DNA from: Globodera rostochiensis
Taxonomy: Eukaryota; Nematoda; Chromadorea; Rhabditida; Heteroderidae
Reading direction: 5' to 3'
Assembly (NCBI GenBank): GCA_018350325.1
Contig: JAEVLN010000001.1
Location: 1,105,501-1,169,500, forward strand
DNA length: 64,000 bases
The translations under genes were made by a program, and so were the position numbers. Numbering within the stretch: position 1 is the first letter of the stretch; every line of letters begins with the position of its first letter. Under the pieces are notes generated by a model. It was not told the DNA's origin, searched no databases, and was given only the letters and a program-made list of their open reading frames with translations. Shown here piece after piece: positions 56,622 through 64,000 of this stretch.

Positions 56622-57666
56622 ATGTTTCAAGGTCAGAAGATGAGCTCCACCGATTCTCCTCGGCCAACTATTGTTGCCATTAAAGACGTGGGTGGAATTT
56701 AATTTAATAGACAAAATATTTTTGACAAAGTTTTATCGCCGCTGCACATTCCCCGGCTTGTTTCAGTTGCCCATTTACACGGAACAAGCGTCCACTCGGT
56801 TTGGCCAAGCCGTCGATGACATTGTGAGGCGGCCGCCGACTGTTGGCGAAGAGATTTTTGGCACATTTCGATCGGTCACAAGTCAACTGTGCGATTACGC
56901 TTCGGTACGTTTTAGTGGGCGGTTGCCAATCTGCGTCATCAACAGATTGGTCAAAGCAATGCCCAAGCAGTACATAATTGGCCTTATATTTAGGCGAAGC
57001 TTGGCTTTGTCAACAGCACCCTGGCGCCCGTCAGAGACGCGGCGAACGGTCGGTTTTTCCGCTTTTTATATTTAAAAGTTCAACACATTTTTTGTTTAAT
57101 CAAAATTTGTCATTGAATTTGTGCACTTTTTTGGTTTTTAGTCCCCCGAATATTTGTGAAGTTTTCACCTCCCCCCCCCCGTTTCAGCAACCGAAGATTT
57201 CTTCCGCGATGAGCAGCTCAATTTGTTGCCGCGTGCTGGTGCAATTACGCTGGGCGGCATGGCCGGCTTTGTGATGGCCATGCGACGGGGCGGTCGGTTG
57301 CGCCGCCTTTTCTACCCGATGGTCGGTCGGTGGGGTCGCCTGCTGTCCCTTTTTTTAGTTTTTAAGCCTTTCATTTTTTTGGGTTTTCAATCATTTCATT
57401 TTTTGGGTTTTAAAAGCATTCGTTTTGGGTTTTTAATTCATTCATTCATTCATTCATTTGGGTGTTATTTTGAGGTCGGAATGTTGACAATGACCGCTTT
57501 TTGTTACCCGCGCGAGACGGTGCAAACGGTACGCGTTGGCATTGCGCACTCACAGGCGGCATGGCACAACTTCAAGGAGGGTGGGTGGACCACCGGAGGG
57601 TCTCGTATTTTATATAATGACGATTTTATAGCGCCGGGAGCGGAACAGAACGGCAAAGCCAACTGA
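56622..57666 (+). CDS. moma-1: MICOS complex subunit MIC26/27 (apolipoprotein O-like; MOMA-1 homologue)
   Basis: Inner-mitochondrial-membrane protein of the MICOS complex that shapes cristae junctions. Six exons, all phases consistent: 56622-56687, 56767-56904, 56994-57048, 57188-57321, 57475-57580 and 57632-57666 (177 aa; 171 if the second ATG at 56640 is used, which follows a ttcaag that could be a trans-splice acceptor). Conserved features are the LPIYTEQ start of the family, LLPRAGAITLGGMAGFVMAM with the Gly-rich first membrane segment, RRGGRLRRLFYPM, and a second segment VGMLTMTAFCYPRET typical of APOO/APOOL. A sense AATAAA lies at 57881. It sits 222 bp behind the RAD9 stop on the same strand, a spacing compatible with a nematode operon. 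Confidence 0.9.
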
Positions 57667-57938
57667 ATTTGTGTCGCGTTTTTTTGCCCTGCACATCGTC
57701 TGTGCCTTTTGCCTTACAAATTAGTGGAAAGTTGGAATTATTTTGTAGGATGTTGACAACTTTTTTCCCCTTGTTTTTGCGTTTAAATACAATTTTTTGA
57801 TTATTTCGGTTAGCCATCCGCCGGTTGTCCCTGATCTGATTGATCGTCTTTAGAGAAACAAAAATTGCGATCTCCACCAAAATAAAAGTGTGTTTACAAC
57901 GCATCCAACAACAACTTTTTGATCGATCTCTCATTCAT

Positions 57939-59280
57939 TCATTCCGTTGTGTGTGTGTCCCGTCCCTTTTTGTTCCGATCGATTTGGTGTTGTTGTTTTC
58001 GACGAGCAACAGAAGACGACGACAACGACAATGAATGCTTGTGAAGATGGGCGATGAGTCGTTGTTTGGAGCTGAAGCCTTGGTCACAAAAGTTGCAGTG
58101 AAAGTGCGTCCGTTTTTTCAACTGAAAAGCGTGAAAAGAATTGGGATATAAAGCGTTGGGGTGAAAACAAAAAAAGGCTTTCCCGACTTTGCAGAAGAGT
58201 CGCGAGCACTCATCCGCCAATTTCCATTCATTGTTTTCCTTGGTGTGGACACAAAAGTTTATTGTACAAAAAAGCATTATGGGTAGTTTTGGAATGCCAC
58301 GGCATGCTGAATTAGAGATCGAACCCGAGGACCAATGGAGAAACTCGAAAAATGTCGATCGGCCCGATCTCTAATTCGAACCGTTCTTTTTTATTGATGG
58401 CATTGTCCGGAATTTTCAGACATTTTTTGAAAGGTTCTAGGTCTGAAGAAATTTTTGGTCAAAGAGCTCAACACATCAAAAAACTGGCATGTGCCGGGTT
58501 TTCTGGATGAAAAATGGCACCCTGAGGGGTTGGACAAGTCCGCCCGTCCGTCTTCCACTCACTTTCGTTAATCCGTCCGCATCAGAAGCAGCATCATTTT
58601 TGTTGCAATTTGTTGTTGTGTTGTTCCTGCCGTTGCTGCGGCTTCTATATTCCACAAACTCGTCGCCGTTGCCGCCGCCATGCACCAATTTGCCCGCACA
58701 ATTGCGCCTACGGCGTTGTTGTCGCAGATCTTCTGCTTCCGCCGTTGTCGTCGTCGCTGTTGTGCAGCCCCAATCGAGTGCCAAAATGAGCGGTGCCATA
58801 GGGAAAATGGAGGGACATTTGAACACATCCTTTTGCAACTGCAGCTGCTGCTGCTGCTGGACGGACTGCTTTAAATTGTTGGTGGTGGTGCTGTTGGTGG
58901 TGGTGGATATTGTGGACGGAATTTTCCGCTTCGAATTGGTGCCCTCCATTCCCTTCATCAACAAATGGTCAATGGTGAAGTCGGAGTAGCGGAACTAAAA
59001 GCGAAACGATTGAAAAATATATATAATATATATGGTTGGTCATCGAAATTTGAGGAGCCCCGAGTTACCAAATTCCGCGATTTTGGGACCCCGGGAAAAA
59101 TTTTCTCCCGGTTACGCCTGGGGGGGGGGGTGAAGTGTCTCTCACTTTTCTGATGCCATCGTCATTTCTGCACTTGGAGGACCAAAGGCGCTTGCAAATT
59201 CCGTCCAATTTGGTGGTGGCGTTGCTCGTGGCAGGCGATGAAGACGGAAATTCAGTCGTCGTGGACGGCTGCGAGTCCAT
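57939..59280 (-). CDS. small single-C2H2 zinc-finger protein with EH1-like motif
   Basis: Three exons in phase: 59280-59146 (ATG), 58994-58563 and 58121-57939, giving 249 aa. The N-terminus is Ser/Thr-rich. At the start of exon 2 is [15 protein letters not shown], containing FTIDHLL, which fits the EH1 (FxIxxIL) Groucho-recruitment motif. Then come Thr/Gln-rich stretches, [13 protein letters not shown], and in exon 3 one classical C2H2 finger ([19 protein letters not shown] then LHKH) followed by a basic Ser-rich tail. EH1 plus C2H2 suggests a nuclear repressor, but one finger alone usually binds DNA weakly, and I cannot name an orthologue. A 63-bp MITE-like repeat lies in intron 2. Donors (gtgaga, gtgagt) and acceptors (cttttag, cttttcag) are good. 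Confidence 0.75.
58312..58374. mobile_element. 63-bp MITE-like repeat (TAGAG family) in zinc-finger gene intron
   Basis: Perfect inverted ends ttagagatcg and cgatctctaa with the family core cgaggaccaatggagaaactcg. No TSD is visible, so it may be internally deleted or old. Confidence 0.65.
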
Positions 59281-59299
59281 CAAACAAATTTTTCACTAA

Positions 59300-62200
59300 A
59301 TTTGTTTAATAAACCTAAATCTATGACCAAAATTTATTCGAAATCGAAGAAAACGATCACTTTGCTTTTGGTTTATTTTGATCAGAAAGAATCCCTCCAA
59401 TCTGTGCTTGGCTCTAAACGTGCGAATTTCGGTCGCTCAGAGCTTCAAAATTCTCTTTCTCCCCGACAAAAGAAAGCAATTCTCGAGCACAGCAAAAAAA
59501 GTATTCGATTTCCCGGGAAAAAAAGTCTCCAAATTAAAAATTTCTCAGGCAAACAGAGAGTGTTTAATGTGAGTGAGCGGAATGGGAAGAGAATGTTGGG
59601 AAATGTGAGCAAAGGAATAGGGGGGAAATTGGGGCCGTTGGATGGAATAATTGACTCTCCCCCCCCCCCCCCCCCCAATTCCGCACATTTGAAGTTGGAT
59701 GGTTGGGGGGGGGGGGGGATGGACGAGTGAAATCCCTTCCCCGCCACAGCAGCAGAAGAGAGTGTCGTGGGCGAGACGAAGAAAATGTTTTGCAAGAAGG
59801 GCACACGGCATAAAAAGCACATGAATTGGAGGGGGGGGGAGTGCCATTGGAGGCATGCCGCCGCCGCCGAGACAACAATTCGGAGACCCGGGTGACAGCT
59901 CGGTCCCGTCCCGACACTGTCGTTGATTGTTGGTTGGCTTATTTTAGAGCCCCGGGATCTGTTGTCGAGACTTTTTTGACCTCACACACCGGTTCGGGTC
60001 TGGGGCTTGATCGGCGGGAAAGCCGAAAACTTCGCAGCTCGGGTTCAACAACTTCAAAATGCCATGTCGCGCCCGCCGTCCACAAAAAAGTTAAGCAAGC
60101 ACAAAAAGTTTTATGCGTGTGACGTCTGCGTTTTTGCCAAATTGTGCGGAGACTGAATTATGTCCCCGGAGGGGGGGGGGGGGGTGGCTGCTGGAAGAGT
60201 GGCAAACTGAGACGCAAGCGGAGGAGGAGGAGGAGCAGCAATATTTGCTAGCCAATTTATTTTGGGCCAGCCAACCGTGAGTGAATGAATGAATGGATGG
60301 GGATGGCATGAGGTGCCCAAAAAGCAGCTTCACCCCCGCCCCCCACCCCCCGGTCTTCCTGAGAAAGCGTCTCTGTGGCGCCGTGGCCATTCCGCTGGTG
60401 CCGGTGCCACCAACCCAACCAAAACCCCAAAAGGCATTATTTATTTAGCGTTCAACTACCCCCAAAGGGTGTTTTGTGTGCTGTCGCTGCTACTGTTGCC
60501 AGGACATCCTCCGGACCCTATTATTCCTCCCTCATGCCACCGATGAGCAGCGGAATGAGTTGGAGAGGAAAGTGCCACTCGCCTCCCCCCCCCCGGGCAA
60601 ATTCACCAAAATTCCCAATTCCCTCCCCCCTTTTTATGTGCACACTTTGGAAAGCTAAGTGCACGGACGTGCGACGACACATGCATTGTCCCGCGAGAGA
60701 GTCCAATGGCGTCTTTATGAATTTTCAAAAAGCATTTAGCCAAAAGTTGAACCGAGTGATTTGGAATAATTAGATGGAAATTGTGAGCCTTTCCTTCCCT
60801 TATGCACAAATTGCATGATCAGAATAAAGGGAGTCAAAAGTGTCACACAAACTTATTTTTAGAGTCGAATTAGTCAAAGCAGCGCTTCTCTCTCTCTCTT
60901 TGTTACGAAAAGCAACTGTAAATTTAATACCGAAAGGCTTTTACTATTTAAATAAAAGTAAGGAATGTAAAGTGAATAGTTTTGAGCAGTTTTTGTATGG
61001 GTTCCGAAAGGTTTTCATATAACTTAAATCGGAAGAATTTTTTGGGTAAGAAACAAATTTTAAAATCCTTTTTTATGTAGGATTATTTGGTAAAATGTAA
61101 TGCAATTTATGTCTCAGCTTCATTCTGAAAAAGTATGGAGATCCGACCGCAAAACGCATGGCGTTAAATGAGGCAAAACAAAACAAAAGAATGAGGGGGT
61201 AATATGTAAATAATAACGTAAAGTAAAAAAGGCCAAAAAATTAATTGCGAAATCGGAGAATCTATTTCGTCATAATCCTCCTCGATGATTTCTTGGTTAA
61301 ATTTAAATTTCATAGCCATAATCAATCTGGATGGCCAATCCCGTGTACCAGCAAACAAACATTGCCACGAGCATGAAAAGGAGCAAAAGGTTAAGGCGCC
61401 ACCTAAAAAAACGTCGTCATCGCCACACTTAATAAATATTTTCAAATATTTTTTTATCACATTTATTAATTTTTAAGGCATATTTCGACATTCTTTCGAC
61501 AAAATGCTCAAAATTTATTCAAACAAAAAGAGCATTCATTTAAATATTGTTGAGCTATTGGTGAAGTGAAAAGGCGCATTTTAAACCATGACAATGTGTC
61601 AGAGAGTTGGGAGCGGAAACTTAAATTCTAGGCATTTTTACGCGGGAAAAGAATCAATGAAACGAACGTCCAAAATTTGAAAATGAGTGAAATATTGTGT
61701 CCCCCCAAAATGGTATGCAAATTGGCCGAATATAAATTAAAATTACAAAAATAAAAATATATTCATAAAATAAACACACACAACACACAACAACATATGC
61801 CCAAAAAGTGAGACGGAATCATAACTGGTTTAACGACAAAAAAAGAATGGAAAAGTTTTTTTGAATGTGGTGAATCGTTGGAACAAAAGCGGAAACGGGC
61901 GACAAGAATTACAAACGTGGGAAATGATGGGTCCGAAGCGCGAAAAACAAGGAGATCAAGTGAATAATAAAACAATTCACACTTTTCGATCGGTCCAAAA
62001 CAGCAAAAGTCTTTTGTTGAAGAAAACAGTACGGGGGTATGGTACAGTACAGTACAGTACGGTAAAGCTCACAGGGGAACGTATTCAGTAGCAGCCTTGG
62101 GGGTACAAAAAGGAGGAAAGAAGAGGGGGGTCAACGTTAGAATATGTCTGCTCTGCATGTTAAATTTTCGGATTTCATTAAAAAAAATCATCAAAAGTCT

Positions 62201-62340
62201 GCACAATACATACAGAAAAAAGGGAGGGTCAAATAAAACAGAACAAACACTAAAAAGCATCCGTTCTGACCATTCTGTTGTCATTTACACTTTGTTGTTG
62301 GACGAAATGAATGTTTGGGTGGTGTGTGTGTGTGGTTGTG
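59300..62340. other. intergenic stretch with low-complexity tracts
   Basis: 59.6-60.6 kb has several C or G runs of 8-18 bases and Pro-rich false ORFs. 61.5-62.3 kb is AT-rich, with repeated gtac at 62041-62061. A possible terminal membrane exon is listed separately. Confidence 0.5.
61308..61408 (-). CDS. possible orphan terminal exon with one membrane segment
   Basis: On the minus strand an acceptor gtttttttag is followed by an open frame of about 32 codons, WRLNLLLLFMLVAMFVCWY then TGLAIQIDYGYEI, ending TAA. It resembles the last exon of a small membrane protein. No upstream exon was found, and the family is unknown. Confidence 0.25.
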
Positions 62341-62354
62341 GTGTGTGCTTTTAT

Positions 62355-63779
62355 CTACCTGGCCGGCTGAAACGTTGTCATCATCGATGCCGTCGTCGTC
62401 GTCGCGGAGGACGGGGACGACGACGCGTGGTGTGCCGCCAATGCCACCGAGGACGTGTCGAGCTGACGGCGCATAAAGCTTCTGGCGATCTTCGACACGG
62501 TGCTGCTGCTGATGCTCTTTCTACCCGCATCCTCCGATGAAACACCCGAAGAGACATAACGTTGCTGTTGCACCGGTTGGACAGCAGAGGTGATGGAGGA
62601 GGAGTTGGACTGATGCTGGTGGCTGTTGTTGTCGAAAGAACTGGAAGATGCGGTCATACTGCTGCTGCCGCCGCCATTTGTGCTTCCACCCAGGCCATGG
62701 GTTCGAAGCAGTTCACGCGCTTTAAGCAGTTCAATACGCTTAAGGGGAAAAGGAGGTTGTTCATTGTGTACATGGAAGAATTTATTTTCCTAAAAAATAA
62801 GGGCATGTCTCCATTCCAAAACCCCTAAAATGAATCCGAATTGAACCGACCGTGCTGAACCATTGCGTGGTGATCAGCCGCTGCTCCTGCGTTGCCTCGT
62901 GCTTGAACTGGTCCATTTTGTTCAGCAAATGCTGATTCTCCGTCTGCAATTTGGCAAGCTCATGCTGCGTTTGAAGCAGTTCAGCAGCTGAACAGTGTTT
63001 TTCCGACGCGGTGCTGTATTCCTCGATGACACGCGCCGCTTTGTCCAGCGACTGCTCCAAGCTGTGCACTCTGTTCACCAGCCGCTTGTTATCATCTGAA
63101 AAACGTGTATATTTTTTCCGTGGACCAATCAAAAATGCCATCCGTTGCTGCTCACCTTCCACTGCTTTATGTCTTTCCTGCGTCACAACTTCTTTTTGGC
63201 GCGTTTTTTGAAGCTCCTATAAATTTTAATTGATTCGATTAAATTTTGTTCAATTATTTATTATACGAAACAAAAGACCAATTCCAAAACAATTTATTTT
63301 GTTTTCACCTCGCGCAACCCTTCACATTCTTGTTGAAACCGTTCAACCTCCACCGCCTTCTCCATCACACTGTGAGAACAACTGCTACGAATGGATTCCA
63401 TCTCCATTTTTGCGTCCTCAATGCTATAATAAAAATATTTCCAATTCCAACGATTTTCATCACAATTTCACTTGCCTCTGCTTGAGATGCCTGTTCTGAC
63501 TTTCCAACACGTCCAACCGGGTTCTCAATTCTGCCAACTCTCCGTCAGCCGTGACATCACTCGCAAAGATGGGCATGTTGGTGTCGGCGCCGTCGTTGTC
63601 CTCCCCCAATTCGTTGTTGTGCAATGAGTCGGAACCGCTGAAAGAAATTTGTAAAAATATACATACAATACAAAAACTTATTTCTTCAACAACTCACATG
63701 TATTCCAATGAGTGGTACAGCGTGGAGTTCAGTTCGTCCTGTAATGAAACGGCACTGGACGACTGAGTCGGAGCATTGT
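62355..63779 (-). CDS. coiled-coil protein, 3' exons (possible Hook/ZYG-12-like), continues beyond window
   Basis: Six in-phase exons run from the window edge: 63779-63698, 63637-63476, 63423-63309, 63216-63156, 63095-62851 and 62738-62355 (TAG at 62357-62355). The protein starts incomplete with SLQDELNSTLYHSLEY, then an acidic linker, then long heptad-type coiled coil (LAELRTRLDVLESQNRHL; LVNRVHSLEQSLDKAARV; ELAKLQTENQHLLNKM). EQRLITTQWF and a Ser/Gln-rich tail with ARSFMRRQL near the end recall, loosely, the C-terminal end of Hook dynein adaptors, but the match is weak and other coiled-coil adaptors fit too. The second exon ends CAGAG followed by gcaag, a GC-AG intron required by phase. The 5' part lies outside the window. 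Confidence 0.7.
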
Positions 63780-64000
63780 CTGTTAAAAATGTTTTTTGAT
63801 TATTGAACAATATTTATTGTACAATCCCGCCCCCCCATCCATTGCCATGTTTGTTTCAAATGGGCGTCAATTTGATGGTATTAAATTTATTGGAATCAAA
63901 TCGCCACCGATGGACGAACAAAGAAATGCGCTGGTTTTGGATTAAAACATAATACAAAAATCGGATTATCCGGGTACACTTTTCACTTTCATTGTGACTT

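Noticed and set aside
61763..61975. Minus-strand 70-codon hydrophobic ORF
   Set aside because: AT-rich, no splice context and no homology.

Overview
This window is animal nuclear DNA, most probably from a plant-parasitic (tylenchid/cyst-type) nematode. The support is split coding exons with short AT-rich introns (one of 33 bp, one of 48 bp), nematode-like orthologues (a Regnase/REGE-1 homologue, a CCB-1 calcium-channel beta subunit, HPR-9/RAD9, a MICOS MIC26/27 protein), and two introns that must use GC-AG splice sites to keep frame. The genus is an inference; no rRNA or mitochondrial marker is present. I found no prokaryotic operon, plasmid, phage or CRISPR. Gene models were built by hand from homology, splice sites and codon phase.

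Layout. 0.4-0.9 kb: 25-bp minisatellite. 1.3-2.2 kb (-): FIC-domain gene fragment without a visible catalytic exon. 2.2-8.4 kb: mostly non-coding, with a tiny MITE, C-rich tracts and an isolated coiled-coil ORF. 8.4-9.9 kb (-): YccV/HspQ-like (FBXO21-type) domain gene. 10.6-14.3 kb (+): complete threonyl-tRNA synthetase (12 exons, 725 aa). 14.5-17.8 kb: MITEs, pyrimidine tracts and a 27-bp minisatellite. 17.8-22.1 kb (+): complete REGE-1/Regnase-type RNase (9 exons, 731 aa) with a tRNA-like sequence in intron 1. 22.6-23.4 kb (-): frameshifted M41 (AFG3/paraplegin) protease remnant. 25.4-26.9 kb (-): complete stomatin-family protein (11 exons, 314 aa). 27.1-28.6 kb: three non-autonomous DNA transposons. 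28.7-31.2 kb (+): shortened POT/PEPT peptide-transporter exons followed, in compatible phase, by haem-peroxidase exons.

32.6-41.9 kb (-): complete calcium-channel beta subunit (12 exons, 582 aa) whose last intron holds a 4.5-kb, 28-bp minisatellite and whose other introns hold at least three MITEs. 42-47.4 kb: GC-rich low complexity, no gene recognised. 47.4-50.2 kb (-): complete USP48-like deubiquitinase (14 exons, 707 aa). 50.5 kb: second tRNA-like sequence. 50.7-52.0 kb: degenerate purine-rich repeat. 52.2-56.4 kb (+): complete RAD9 (8 exons, 645 aa) with a proline-rich 8-aa tandem repeat in its tail. 56.6-57.7 kb (+): complete MIC26/27-like (MOMA-1) protein, 222 bp behind RAD9. 57.9-59.3 kb (-): small single-C2H2 protein with an EH1-like motif. 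62.4-63.8 kb (-): 3' part of a coiled-coil protein, possibly Hook/ZYG-12-like.

The genes are ordinary housekeeping, signalling and DNA-repair genes that do not form one pathway. The most distinctive feature is the density of small hAT-like elements, many with perfect 8-bp target-site duplications, several inside introns and one whose duplication coincides with a 5' splice site. The giant minisatellite in the ccb-1 intron may derive from the interior of one such element.
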